Source: Methanobrevibacter sp. (GTDB taxonomy: Archaea; Methanobacteriota; Methanobacteria; Methanobacteriales; Methanobacteriaceae). From it: DNA of 64,000 nucleotides. Shown in pieces: positions 37,740 through 47,014 of this stretch. Numbering within the stretch: the first letter of the stretch is position 1; every line of letters starts with the position of its first letter. The DNA lies in contig NZ_JAFRKB010000027.1 of NCBI RefSeq assembly GCF_017431965.1, positions 30,100 to 94,099 on the forward strand, given 5' to 3'. The position numbers and the translations under genes were made by a program. The notes below the pieces were generated by a model. The model made no database searches. It saw only the letters and a list, made by a program, of their open reading frames with translations, and had not been told where the DNA came from.

Positions 37740-38045
37740 AAATTCCTAATCATAATTTGTCGAAGTAGTATTTAAATGTTACAGTTTTTTGAAATTTTTT
37801 TAATTATTTTTAGATATAAAAAAATATGTAAAAGATATACAATGATATAATATCATATTCTAAAAACTGTTCAATCAAAATAATTTAAAAAATGAATTCT
37901 GGAAAAAATGATAAAAAATATTTTCTTGAAATTTTCCGCTGAATTTCTGAAACTAACAAAAACAATATTGATGTTACATCCTGTGAAAAATTACTTTTAA
38001 GATGTCACCATGACCATTAAATGCTCCATAGCTGCTTTTCGAGAT
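37740..38045. other. Intergenic stretch
   Basis: About 300 AT-rich bases between two minus-strand genes. The right part near 37740-37800 probably holds the promoter of the DUF1002 gene. No gene was recognised. Confidence 0.4.
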
Positions 38046-38080
38046 TATAGAAAATTTTAATGCTTCGTAAAACTTCTATA
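38046..38080 (-). terminator. Hairpin at the 3' end of the 97-residue gene
   Basis: TATAGAAGTTTTA and TAAAATTTTCTATA pair (one mismatch) around an 8-base loop, overlapping the stop codon. No long T run follows. Confidence 0.4.
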
Positions 38081-38369
38081 GTTCAAAATTGAAACTTACA
38101 GTTGTAAATTTCATGCCGCTGTCTCTGATTTTTTTAGATTTTATGTCAACATCCCCGTATTTCTTTAGGAAAGTATTAATCTCACTTGAAACGGAATTGT
38201 AATTTTTTCTGTCATAAACCCGGTAGTTTCCCATGAACTTAACTGTTTCATTTTTATTCAGGATATTTACCTTATCCATCCTGAATGATTCATTGTTTTT
38301 CTCTAAAACTGAGTTTACTTTAGTTACAATCTCCTCTTTGATTTTATCTTTTTCTTCTGCACTAATCAT
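38076..38369 (-). CDS. Small unknown protein
   Basis: A 97-residue soluble, charged protein beginning MISAEEKDKIKEEIVTKVNS, with a C-terminal beta-rich end SGMKFTTVSFNFEL. No recognised family. It stands alone between the DUF1002 gene and the MarR gene. Confidence 0.55.
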   Translation of the reverse strand: MISAEEKDKIKEEIVTKVNSVLEKNNESFRMDKVNILNKNETVKFMGNYRVYDRKNYNSVSSEINTFLKKYGDVDIKSKKIRDSGMKFTTVSFNFEL

Positions 38370-38571
38370 GATATTCCCCCATTCTTATTATCATTATAAG
38401 TACCTTTCCAATGGTTTGAAAGCCACTATTTCGCAAAATCACTATTGAAAAAGTAAAATAATACCATATTTACTTATTTAATATGTAACTTTCTTAATTA
38501 TTATAATTTATGAAGAATATTTTTGGCTTCCATTCACCGGTTGAAATTGATTCCAATAGGTTTTTCTATTT

Positions 38572-39120
38572 TTATTTGCAAATCCTTAATTTTGCCCATT
38601 CCTTGTGATGTTTATCATCCTTAAAGTATTTTTCAAAGATTTCCTTTCTATTTTTAATGATTTTTTCGTACTTTTCAGGTTCCTCTTGCCTGAATTTATC
38701 ATGAATATTGAATATTAATCTATTCAGATAATCATTCATGTTTTCCTTTTCTTCCTCACTTAACGAATCGAAAATGTCAATGTCCTTATGATCTTTAAAT
38801 TCAAGGTTTCTGCCTTTTTCTGTCAGTTCAACAAGCAGAACCCTTTTATCCTTTTGTGATGGAACTTTTCTAATGAAGTTTTTTTGTTCCAATTTGTTTA
38901 GGGTCTCATTTAGAGAAGTGACACTAATGTTCAATATCTCGGATAATTCCCTAGTGGATATATTGTCCTTTCTCTTTAAAAGAAAAATCAATCTGCCCTG
39001 ACCCTTTGTAATGCTTTTCATTTCCGGATTCTGCTTTTTATTTCTCTGATCAAGAATTTCATTAATCATGGCAAATTTATAGAACAGCAACTGATTGTCT
39101 ATTTCATCAGCATCATTCAT
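38572..39120 (-). CDS. MarR-family transcription regulator
   Basis: A 182-residue protein. Residues about 35-115 form the winged helix: GRLIFLLKRKDNISTRELSE, ILNISVTSLNETLNKLEQKN and the wing KVPSQKDKRVLLVELTEKG. It is the last gene of an operon with the two ABC exporter subunits and overlaps the upstream gene by 8 bases. In such operons MarR proteins usually repress the exporter and respond to small-molecule ligands; that role is inferred. Confidence 0.85.
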   Translation of the reverse strand: MNDADEIDNQLLFYKFAMINEILDQRNKKQNPEMKSITKGQGRLIFLLKRKDNISTRELSEILNISVTSLNETLNKLEQKNFIRKVPSQKDKRVLLVELTEKGRNLEFKDHKDIDIFDSLSEEEKENMNDYLNRLIFNIHDKFRQEEPEKYEKIIKNRKEIFEKYFKDDKHHKEWAKLRICK

Positions 39121-40903
39121 ATGAAACCCTCCTATTTTGACTGTTCAATGTATTGTAATAGTATCCTTTCTGTTCCAGCAATTCCTCATGAGTACCTTGC
39201 TCAATAATACGCCCGTCATCAATTACAATTATATTATCTGCATCCCTAACGGTTGAAAGCCTATGAGCTATTATGAAGCTTGTCCTATCCTTCATTAATC
39301 TGTCCATGGCTTTTTGAATTAGCTTTTCTGTCCTTGTATCAACTGATGAAGTGGCCTCATCAAGAATCAATATTTGCTTGTTTGAAAGGATTGTCCTTGC
39401 AATTGTCAAAAGCTGCTTTTGACCATGGGAAATGTTGTCTGCATCCTCATTAAGCATCATTTGGTATCCTTCAGGACTTTGCATGATGAAATTGTCTGCA
39501 TGAGCTTCTTTTGACGCATCTATAACTTCCCCATCACTGGCATCCAGTTTTCCATAGCGGATATTGTTAAATATAGTGTCATTAAACAGCCATGTATCCT
39601 GAAGCACCATGCCTACAAGAGATCTGATGCTGTGTTTGTCATATTCATTGATGTTTACACCATCGATTTTTATTTCACCACCATCCAAGTCATAGAACCT
39701 CATTAGCAATTTTACAATAGTGGTTTTGCCCGCTCCGGTTTCACCTACAATAGCTATTTTTTCACCCTTTTTAACTTTAAATGACAAGTCCTTTATTATC
39801 AACTCATCTTCAGTGTAGCCAAAGTTAACATTTTCAAAGCTGATTTCATTATTTATTCCTTTGATTTGTTCTTTGGATGGATTTTCCTCAACATTTATTT
39901 CCAAAAATTCAAATATCCTCTCGCTTGCCGCCATTGCAGTTTGTATCATGTTCATGATTCTTGTTACCTGTTCAATTGGGGTTGTGAAGTTTTTGGAATA
40001 TTGGATAAACGCCAAAATGTCCCCAACGCTTATTGCATTTTGAAGTACAAGCACTGCTCCAAGAACTGAAATGATTACATATTGCAGATTGGAAATGAAA
40101 TGGACAAAAGGACCTGATAGACTTGAAAAGAACTTGGATTTCCATTCCTGCTCGTACCAGTTCTCATTTTCCTCTTCAAAAATATTCATGGATTCCTCTT
40201 CCTGGTTGAATGAACGGATGATTTCATGGCCTGTAAATGACTCTTCAATTTGTCCGTTCAACCTGCCCCTGTATTCCAATTGTTTGAGATAGTAATCCTG
40301 TGAAAATTGGGTAACTTTAATTATAATGAAAAAGGCGATTGGAACCAGTATTATTGTTGTGAGCGTCAGCCATAGGTTAATGGACAGCATCATTACTGTA
40401 ACGCCGACTATTGTAACAACGCCTGTCAGCAACTGGTTAAATGTTTGCACGATACCTGACTGCAATGAATCCACATCGTTTGTGATTCTTGACAGGATGT
40501 CTCCTCTGGTATTCTTATCCAGATCCCCCATTGACAGATGAGTAATCTTTTCAATTAAGTCCTCTCTTAAATTATAGCTTATATCCGTTGTTATGTCAAG
40601 CAACAGATAGCTTTGAAGATATGAAAAAACCCCGCTTACAACATATAGGATTACGACTGTGATTAGCAGACTGATTATATATTCAAGGTTCATATTTCCG
40701 GAGTTTATGCCATCAAATATTGCGGTTGTGGCAAAACCGATTAAAAGAGGACTTATTACTGAAAATACCGTTGATATGATACCGCAAATAACTGTTAAAA
40801 TTAATTTAAACTTATATCCAACCAGGAGACTTAATATGTTTTTTATGGACTGCCTGGTATTTGCCGGTTTTTCAGGAGGTGCTCTTCTTGGTTTTCTTGC
40901 CAT
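39113..40903 (-). CDS. ABC exporter subunit with complete ATP site residues
   Basis: A 596-residue exporter half: a membrane domain of about six helices (residues 20-310) and a nucleotide-binding domain from about 345. Walker A is GETGAGKTT, Walker B ILILDEATSSVD with the catalytic Glu, switch His in IIAHRLST. The signature motif is changed to SHGQKQL instead of SGGQ. The ATG at 40903, after GGGGGC, sits one base after the stop of the first subunit. Together the two make a heterodimeric multidrug-type exporter; substrate unknown. Confidence 0.9.
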   Translation of the reverse strand: MARKPRRAPPEKPANTRQSIKNILSLLVGYKFKLILTVICGIISTVFSVISPLLIGFATTAIFDGINSGNMNLEYIISLLITVVILYVVSGVFSYLQSYLLLDITTDISYNLREDLIEKITHLSMGDLDKNTRGDILSRITNDVDSLQSGIVQTFNQLLTGVVTIVGVTVMMLSINLWLTLTTIILVPIAFFIIIKVTQFSQDYYLKQLEYRGRLNGQIEESFTGHEIIRSFNQEEESMNIFEEENENWYEQEWKSKFFSSLSGPFVHFISNLQYVIISVLGAVLVLQNAISVGDILAFIQYSKNFTTPIEQVTRIMNMIQTAMAASERIFEFLEINVEENPSKEQIKGINNEISFENVNFGYTEDELIIKDLSFKVKKGEKIAIVGETGAGKTTIVKLLMRFYDLDGGEIKIDGVNINEYDKHSIRSLVGMVLQDTWLFNDTIFNNIRYGKLDASDGEVIDASKEAHADNFIMQSPEGYQMMLNEDADNISHGQKQLLTIARTILSNKQILILDEATSSVDTRTEKLIQKAMDRLMKDRTSFIIAHRLSTVRDADNIIVIDDGRIIEQGTHEELLEQKGYYYNTLNSQNRRVSYE

Positions 40904-40904
40904 A

Positions 40905-42710
40905 TTATTTGCCCCCTGCAGTCTTTTTGATATAATCAGCATCTATAATGAAATTGGAAGATTCTTCCTCATCATATAGCAGGTCTTTAGACTGTTCCAT
41001 TTGAGATGATACTATTTCCATATAGATAGTGCAATTTTCATTCAAGTAATCATGAGTTCCTTTGTCTATAATCTCTCCTTCATCAAGCACTATTATTTCA
41101 TCGGCATCCATGATTGTTGAAATCCTTTGTGAGACAATGAGCATTGATGAATCTTCCTTTAAGCATTTAAGGTTTTCTTTGACTTTCGCTTCCGTATTCA
41201 TGTCGAGTGCTGAAAAGCAGTCATCGAACAGGTAAAAGTCACGTTTAGATATTACTGATCTTGCCAGCTGAAGACGCTGCTTCTGTCCGCCTGAGAAATT
41301 GGATGCCCCTTGTGAAACCTCATCATCCAAACTTTCTATGAAATCGACTTCCGCCATTGCCAATGCCTTTCTAATCTCTTCATCGCTTGCATCCTCTTTG
41401 CCAACAAGCATGTTTGACCTTATTGTTCCTTCAAAAAGAATTGCCTTTTGAGGAGCATAGGAAATCCTCTGCCTAATGACAGATAATTTATAATCCTTGA
41501 TATTTTTATCATTAATCAGGATTTCGCCATCGCTTACATCCTGAAGACGAGGGATTAAGTTTAGAATTGTGGATTTTCCGCTTCCGGTTCCACCAATTAT
41601 TGCAGTGGTTTTTCCCTTTTCCAGCTTGAAATTGATATTTTTCAATATTTCCTTTTCGCTTCCGGGATAGATGTAAGTTACATCTTTAAATTCAATGACA
41701 GGGTCATCATCTATTTTATCGATTGGTCCATCGCTGATTGATATTTCCATATTTATTACTTCAGCAACACGCCTGCCGGATACTAAAATTCTTGGAATCA
41801 TTACCAAAAATCCGCCCATCATCAGAAATGCCATAACAATCTGTGTTGCATATTGGATAAAGGCTATTATCGTTCCGGTTAATATTTCCCCTCTGATTGC
41901 ATCATATGCTCCGAAGTATAGGATAAGAACAATCATCAGATTTAACAATAAAGTCATTGCAGGCATTAAAATCAAAAGGACTCTAAAGACCCTTAGGTTT
42001 ACTTGTCTAAAGTCTTCATTTGTTTCTTCAAATCTCTTTTCTTCATAGTCCTGCCTTATGAATGCTTTAATGACGGGAATTCCCATCAATATTTCCCTTG
42101 ATGTTTGATTGATTTTGTCAGTCAATTCCTGCATCCTGTTAAAGTAGGGTACAACGCTTATAAATATTATGACAAAAGGTATGGCTACTGCAGCGAATGT
42201 CACTCCAATAATCCATAAAAGATTGGTTCCGAGTTCCAAGGCCTTTATTATGCTTCCTATACCCAATATCGGTGAAAATAGTATTGTTGTAAAGAATAAT
42301 CCTAAAAAGATCTGTATCTGATATACATCATTGGTATTTCGTGTAATAAGGGAAGCCCTTGATATCTTATTTAGCTCGAAATTTGAAAACTTTAAAATCT
42401 TGTCATAGCTTATCTTCCTTAAGTCCCTTCCATATGCCGCTGACACTTTACTTGAGAAGTATGAAAGGCCTATTGTAGCCAGAACCCCTATCAAGACCAT
42501 GGCCATCATCATGGTTCCTACATTTATTATGTAGTTAAAGTCAGTGTTTTGTATACCTACATCAACAATATCCGCAGTGTATGTGGGTAATGTCAGGTTG
42601 CAGTAAACATCAACCAATAGGAATACAACAATGAGAAAAAGAGGAATTACTCTCTTTTTTAATGGACTTAGCAGTTTTCTTATAGTTTTTAGTGTTTTAC
42701 TTAGATTCAT
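40905..42710 (-). CDS. ABC exporter subunit with degenerate ATP site
   Basis: A 601-residue exporter half with six membrane helices (about 20-300) and a nucleotide-binding domain from about 345. Walker A is GGTGSGKST and the signature FSGGQKQR is intact, but Walker B reads FYLFDDCFSALD, with Asp in place of the catalytic Glu, and the switch motif reads IVSQRIST, Gln in place of His. These changes match the non-hydrolysing half of heterodimeric exporters. It is first in the operon with the second subunit and MarR. Confidence 0.9.
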   Translation of the reverse strand: MNLSKTLKTIRKLLSPLKKRVIPLFLIVVFLLVDVYCNLTLPTYTADIVDVGIQNTDFNYIINVGTMMMAMVLIGVLATIGLSYFSSKVSAAYGRDLRKISYDKILKFSNFELNKISRASLITRNTNDVYQIQIFLGLFFTTILFSPILGIGSIIKALELGTNLLWIIGVTFAAVAIPFVIIFISVVPYFNRMQELTDKINQTSREILMGIPVIKAFIRQDYEEKRFEETNEDFRQVNLRVFRVLLILMPAMTLLLNLMIVLILYFGAYDAIRGEILTGTIIAFIQYATQIVMAFLMMGGFLVMIPRILVSGRRVAEVINMEISISDGPIDKIDDDPVIEFKDVTYIYPGSEKEILKNINFKLEKGKTTAIIGGTGSGKSTILNLIPRLQDVSDGEILINDKNIKDYKLSVIRQRISYAPQKAILFEGTIRSNMLVGKEDASDEEIRKALAMAEVDFIESLDDEVSQGASNFSGGQKQRLQLARSVISKRDFYLFDDCFSALDMNTEAKVKENLKCLKEDSSMLIVSQRISTIMDADEIIVLDEGEIIDKGTHDYLNENCTIYMEIVSSQMEQSKDLLYDEEESSNFIIDADYIKKTAGGK

Positions 42711-42817
42711 TATTCCCCGGCTTTTATTTTTTTAATTTTCTAAAGGTACCTTTAAATTTTTTTATATATAAATATTGCCACTGCACATCAGACATTCAAT
42801 CAAAAAAAATGATATTT

Positions 42818-42857
42818 AAAAAAAAAAAGAAAATAATAAAGGTTTAAAACCCTTATT
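42818..42857 (-). terminator. Terminator of the SDR gene
   Basis: AATAAAGG and CCTTATT pair around an 8-to-9-base loop and overlap the stop, followed on the minus strand by a T run (plus-strand A run 42818-42828). Confidence 0.5.
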
Positions 42858-43593
42858 GTAATACGAATCCGCCGTTAGGTGATATTACTTGACCTGTCAA
42901 GTAATCCGCAGTCAAGATGTATTCTAAAGCACCAGCGATTTCTTCAACCTCACCAATGTGTCCGAGAGGGATTGTTGCTGCAAGTGCATTTAATTCATCC
43001 TGATTTACGCCACGTAACATATCAGTCATGATCATACCAGGTGCGATGGAATTAACTCTTACTTTTCTTGGTGCAAATTCTAAAGCAAGTGCACGGCACA
43101 ATCCGATTACACCAGTTTTAGCGGCACAATAGTCAGCTTGGTTGATTACACCTGTCAAACCGCCTACAGATGCGGTACATACGATTGCGGTTTCACGGTC
43201 AACCATGTAAGGAAGAGCCAAGTGGCACATGTGCATCATACTTACGAGGTTTGTGTTGATTACTGCTTCGTATTGTTCCGGTTCTAAGTCAATGAAGTTA
43301 CAGTTGTTAGTAATACCAGCGTTGTTTACCAATGCATCAATTTCTTCACCAAATGCATCGACAGCTGCTTCAACTAACTTTTTGCAGTCTTCAAATTTAC
43401 TTACATCCGCTTGTACAGCAATGGCGTCTACACCATATTCTGATTTAATCTCTTCAATTAAATCTTCGGTTAACTTTTTAGATGAGTCGCTTCTGTAGTT
43501 GATTGCTACATTGTATCCAAGTTCGCCTAGTTTTAAAGCCATAGCTTTACCAATTCCTCTGGATCCACCAGTAATTATTGCGTTTTTTGCCAT
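42853..43593 (-). CDS. FabG-like short-chain dehydrogenase/reductase
   Basis: A 246-residue SDR enzyme: the NAD(P)-binding GGSRGIG at residues 9-15, NNAG near 90, the catalytic Tyr/Lys in DYCAAKTGVIGLC and Ser in CTASVGG. It is closest in pattern to bacterial 3-oxoacyl-ACP reductase FabG. Archaea lack the bacterial fatty acid pathway, so its substrate is open. AGGTG lies 5 bases before the ATG at 43593; upstream in-frame ATGs would add 23 residues of non-SDR sequence. It stands alone. Confidence 0.85.
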   Translation of the reverse strand: MAKNAIITGGSRGIGKAMALKLGELGYNVAINYRSDSSKKLTEDLIEEIKSEYGVDAIAVQADVSKFEDCKKLVEAAVDAFGEEIDALVNNAGITNNCNFIDLEPEQYEAVINTNLVSMMHMCHLALPYMVDRETAIVCTASVGGLTGVINQADYCAAKTGVIGLCRALALEFAPRKVRVNSIAPGMIMTDMLRGVNQDELNALAATIPLGHIGEVEEIAGALEYILTADYLTGQVISPNGGFVLQ

Positions 43594-43747
43594 TTTTTCA
43601 CCTAAATATTTTGTAATATTAACTATGTAATTAAACATTATTAAATGTTTTTTGAGTTCCACTCGACAAAAAACATGAAAAGTTTAAAAATACTTAAAAA
43701 AAACTAGAATATTAAAACAATATATAAAAAAGATAAATTAGTTAAAA

Positions 43748-43788
43748 TAAAAAAAGTAATTAAATTGAACAATAATATTCAATTTAAT
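43748..43788 (-). terminator. Terminator of the TPR gene
   Basis: ATTAAATTGAA (43759-43769) and TTCAATTTAAT (43778-43788) pair perfectly around an 8-base loop; a T run follows on the minus strand. Confidence 0.6.
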
Positions 43789-44593
43789 TTTCTTTGCAAA
43801 CACTCCAAATCTTTTCGGATGCCTCATCCAAAGGTTGGATGGAATTCGCTTTTTTGAAAAAATAATTTGCCTTAGTATAATCCTTCAAGTCAAAATAAGT
43901 GTATGCTTTTCCTTTAAAAGCTTCAAATGAATTTTTATTCTTTACCAAGACTTTATCATAGACATCAATAGCATCCTCCAAATCGCCATTAAGTCTATTT
44001 GTTCTCGCAATAGCCAACCAAACTTCAATATCATCTTTTATTGAAAGTGCAGCGATGAACTCTTCAATAGCTTCCCCATACTTTTTTAGGTCAACCAATG
44101 TTTGAGCCTTTAGGAAATGTGCATCGAAATTATTTTCATTAATCTTAATGGCTTTATCACAAAGCTCTATCGCTCTAAATCTTGTTTCATATGAATCGGA
44201 TAATTTATTGGCTTCCAGTCTCTCCAGTTTTCTTTTTGCCCTTCTTACATAATCATCATCACGGTCAAGATACATTTGAGTGGTGCGATAATGTTTTTTA
44301 ACATCCTCCGGAATGTCTTCTGTATCAATCACATCATCCTTGAATCTTGAGATATCGTCAAATATGTCATCAATGAGATTAATGGTATCTTCACTAAACT
44401 CTTCAAGATCAAAATCATCAAATTGCTGTTTGAGTTCAGTGGAATCCAATTCCTTAAGAATTTCTTTTGATTCCTCCCTTAAAAAATCAATTTTATCAGA
44501 AATTGATTGTATTAAAGGAGATTCAAAATATATCTTGTCAGTTCTTCTTTTATTGACTTTAATTTCTTCTTCATCAAATGATTCCTCTTTCAT
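43784..44593 (-). CDS. TPR-repeat protein
   Basis: A 269-residue soluble, acidic protein. Residues 1-110 are charged and predicted helical (coiled-coil-like, rich in Asp, Glu and Ile). Residues about 145-265 hold three or more TPR units (FDAHFLKAQTLVDLKKYGEA, DDIEVWLAIARTNRLNGDLE, SFEAFKGKAYTYFDLKDYTK). The ATG at 44593 follows GGGTGATG. TPR proteins mediate protein contacts; the partner is not known. Confidence 0.8.
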   Translation of the reverse strand: MKEESFDEEEIKVNKRRTDKIYFESPLIQSISDKIDFLREESKEILKELDSTELKQQFDDFDLEEFSEDTINLIDDIFDDISRFKDDVIDTEDIPEDVKKHYRTTQMYLDRDDDYVRRAKRKLERLEANKLSDSYETRFRAIELCDKAIKINENNFDAHFLKAQTLVDLKKYGEAIEEFIAALSIKDDIEVWLAIARTNRLNGDLEDAIDVYDKVLVKNKNSFEAFKGKAYTYFDLKDYTKANYFFKKANSIQPLDEASEKIWSVCKEN

Positions 44594-44763
44594 GAGCATC
44601 ACCCACAAAAATTGCTTCTGCAAATGGAGTATTAATTTTTCAATATAAAAAACTTTCGATTTATTTAAATTGATTTAAATTAATAAAATTGAATAATAAT
44701 GCTTTATTTATTTTTAATCATTAAAATATAAGTTATATAAACTATTTATCTAAAATGAACAAT

Positions 44764-44775
44764 AAATATATATTT
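44764..44775 (+). promoter_or_regulatory. TATA box of the GNAT gene
   Basis: AAATATATATTT lies about 23-34 bases before the ATG at 44798. Archaeal transcription starts about 25 bases after the box, so the transcript may be leaderless; no ribosome binding site is visible. Confidence 0.5.
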
Positions 44776-44797
44776 AACTAACATATTAACTATCATT

Positions 44798-45337
44798 ATG
44801 ACTATTGAAGATATTATCAACAACTATCACTACGAAAAATTATCTTCAAAACATGACTTGAGTAATTTCTCATGCGGTGTTGAAGACCTTGATGAATTTC
44901 TAAAAGAAGATGCCCCCGAACAACAAGAGAAAAATTTAAGTGTAACTTATTTAGCCATTTATAAAAATAAAATACTTGGTTATGTTTCTATTTTAGCAGA
45001 TAAAGTAGAATGTAAAAAAATCAACAAAAAATCAGCAATATATTCCCATTATCCTGCAGTAAAAATTGGTAGATTGGCTGTTGATGAAAAATACCACAAT
45101 TATGGCATTGGAAGTGCAATATTAATATCAATTAGCAAGATGATAAAAGAAATCTCAAATGATGTAGGGATTTCTTTCATAACAATTGATGCATATTGTA
45201 TTGCTAGAAAATTCTATTCAAAAAATTCATTTAAGCAGATGAAAATAGAAAATTCAAAAAAATTAAAAAGAACTTCAAAACGAAATTTAACCACATCAAT
45301 CCCCATGTACAAAGAAATTAAAAAAATAAAAATTTAA
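44798..45337 (+). CDS. GNAT-family N-acetyltransferase (TacT-like)
   Basis: A 179-residue GNAT enzyme. FSCGVEDLDEFLKEDAPEQQ at residues 24-43 is the start typical of TacT/AtaT-like toxins, and KIGRLAVDEKYHNYGIGSAI contains the acetyl-CoA-binding loop (YHNYGIG). The C-terminal FYSKNSFKQM matches the family end. In bacteria such enzymes acetylate charged tRNAs and are paired with a small antitoxin. Here a small gene of antitoxin-like appearance faces it, tail to tail (45368-45526). Whether this is a toxin or an ordinary acetyltransferase is open. Confidence 0.75.
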   Translation: MTIEDIINNYHYEKLSSKHDLSNFSCGVEDLDEFLKEDAPEQQEKNLSVTYLAIYKNKILGYVSILADKVECKKINKKSAIYSHYPAVKIGRLAVDEKYHNYGIGSAILISISKMIKEISNDVGISFITIDAYCIARKFYSKNSFKQMKIENSKKLKRTSKRNLTTSIPMYKEIKKIKI

Positions 45338-45358
45338 AGGAAAATCCCTTTATTTTGT
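45336..45358 (+). terminator. Terminator of the GNAT gene
   Basis: AAAGG and CCTTT pair around a 6-base loop directly at the stop codon, followed by ATTTTG. Short stem, so moderate support. Confidence 0.45.
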
Positions 45359-45367
45359 AATCATTAT

Positions 45368-45526
45368 TCACAAAAAGTTTAAACTAGGTCTAGAAATTTT
45401 TTTAGCTTTTTTAACCTTATCATTAAACTCTTCTTCTTCTTTGGGTAATGGTTGTTTCATATATTTTATTAATTCCTCTAAAGCTTCCCCTTCAAAAAGA
45501 GGAGTTGGGGCAATTGGTTTTGCCAT
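45368..45526 (-). CDS. Small antitoxin-like protein facing the GNAT gene
   Basis: A 52-residue protein beginning MAKPIAPTPLFEGEALEELI, then a acidic and basic tail (KEEEEFNDKVKKAKKIS). A PTPxLxGxxAxxF-like start is seen in small archaeal genes next to toxins. AGGTGATAAAC lies before the ATG at 45526. It ends 30 bases from the GNAT stop on the other strand, an unusual arrangement for a toxin-antitoxin pair, so the link is inferred only. Confidence 0.6.
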   Translation of the reverse strand: MAKPIAPTPLFEGEALEELIKYMKQPLPKEEEEFNDKVKKAKKISRPSLNFL

Positions 45527-45632
45527 GTTTATCACCTAAACCATAATATATCACTAACAATTAATATAATTTTCCTTTAAAATCACTTCAATTTTACAAA
45601 ATGGAGACAATTTTCTAGTTAATTTGTTTAAA

Positions 45633-47012
45633 TCACATTAAATTACCATTAATGCCATAAATCTCTTTTTTAAACTTCAGATTGAATATCCAAATGCAAA
45701 CAAAACCGATTATGGAACCGATATTCATTCCGATGATTGCCCCCAGATAAACTCCAAAAACGCCAATTGCCAAAGTGATTCCCATAACATATGCTAATGC
45801 CATGCTTAAGATAATTTCCCTTAAAATGGTTAAACCCAAAGACTTAAATCCGGATCCTACGCCCTGATAGACATACGCCGCAGTTGCCCCAAAAGGAATC
45901 AAAAAGTTATAGAACACCAGCAGCTGCAATATTTCAGCTGCCCTGTTTACAAGAGCGAAATTGTTTGCCTGGACATTGAATAGTTCACAAATCGGATTAG
46001 CAAATATTAAAAAAATTGCAGATAATGCCAAAGTGACTGCCAAACTCAATATTGTTGAGTATCTGATGGTTTCATTGAAGTTTTCCCAATTGCGGGCCCC
46101 ATAAGCTATTCCTGAAACTGTAATGGTTGCGATTCCTATTGCCATGCAAGGTATGAATATGATTGAGATAAATCTCCATGCTATCGTAAACGATGCTATT
46201 TCGTTTACTCCTGCAGTAACCATGATGAGATAATTCAAAATTATTGCAACCAATGAAAATATGATTTCCTCAAAGCCGGCAGGAAGCGATACGACAAGAA
46301 TCTCTTTATAGATTTCCAATTTACGTTTATAATAAGAGAATTTAAACTTGAAAAAAGTATCTTTTTTAACATAAATCCAATAAAACATCCATACAAATCC
46401 CGCAAATGATGCTATCACGGTTGCAAGCCCAGCACCAAAAATTCCCAGATTCATCCCATAAATCAGAACCGGATCCAAAATCATGTTTAGGATAGCTGTT
46501 AAGACAAGTGGATTGGTAGCTCTTTTAATATCACCTTCAGCCCGGAAGATGCTGGATGTTACATTAGGTGCCAAGAATACAATATTCAGCAAAAATATGA
46601 TTTCGCCATAATTTAGGCAATATGTGCTGACACTCCTTGCACCCAACACTATGATTAAATCATCCAAAAAGAAAATGCCTATGATTAAAACTATAAGTGA
46701 TACAATAACTGTTAAAATAATTGAATGGATAACTGCATTATTTGCATCTTCAAATCTTTCGGCTCCGACATATCTTGAAATCATTGAATTTGCACCTGCA
46801 CCAACACCGCTACCAAGACCTATGATGACCAAGTACAGCGGTGAAATAAAACCAAGTGCTGCAAGTGCATCGGCATTGATTCCCGCAACCCAGAAGCTGT
46901 CAATCAGGTTATTCAAAAACATCAAAAGCATTGAAAATATTGTCGGAAAGGCCAGTTTGTTAATGGCTTTTCTAGGCGAGCCTGTAATTGAATCTATATT
47001 CTCATTCGGCAT
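45633..47012 (-). CDS. MATE-family efflux transporter
   Basis: A 459-residue protein with about twelve membrane helices and MATE features: AFPTIFSMLLMFLNNLIDSF, GLGSGVGAGANSMISRYVG and the mid-protein repeat start LVVSLPAGFEEIIFSL. MATE proteins export cationic compounds or drugs in exchange for Na+ or H+. The ATG at 47012 lies immediately beyond the stop (47015-47017) of the upstream membrane protein gene, so the two are probably coupled. Confidence 0.9.
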   Translation of the reverse strand: MPNENIDSITGSPRKAINKLAFPTIFSMLLMFLNNLIDSFWVAGINADALAALGFISPLYLVIIGLGSGVGAGANSMISRYVGAERFEDANNAVIHSIILTVIVSLIVLIIGIFFLDDLIIVLGARSVSTYCLNYGEIIFLLNIVFLAPNVTSSIFRAEGDIKRATNPLVLTAILNMILDPVLIYGMNLGIFGAGLATVIASFAGFVWMFYWIYVKKDTFFKFKFSYYKRKLEIYKEILVVSLPAGFEEIIFSLVAIILNYLIMVTAGVNEIASFTIAWRFISIIFIPCMAIGIATITVSGIAYGARNWENFNETIRYSTILSLAVTLALSAIFLIFANPICELFNVQANNFALVNRAAEILQLLVFYNFLIPFGATAAYVYQGVGSGFKSLGLTILREIILSMALAYVMGITLAIGVFGVYLGAIIGMNIGSIIGFVCIWIFNLKFKKEIYGINGNLM

Positions 47013-47014
47013 AA

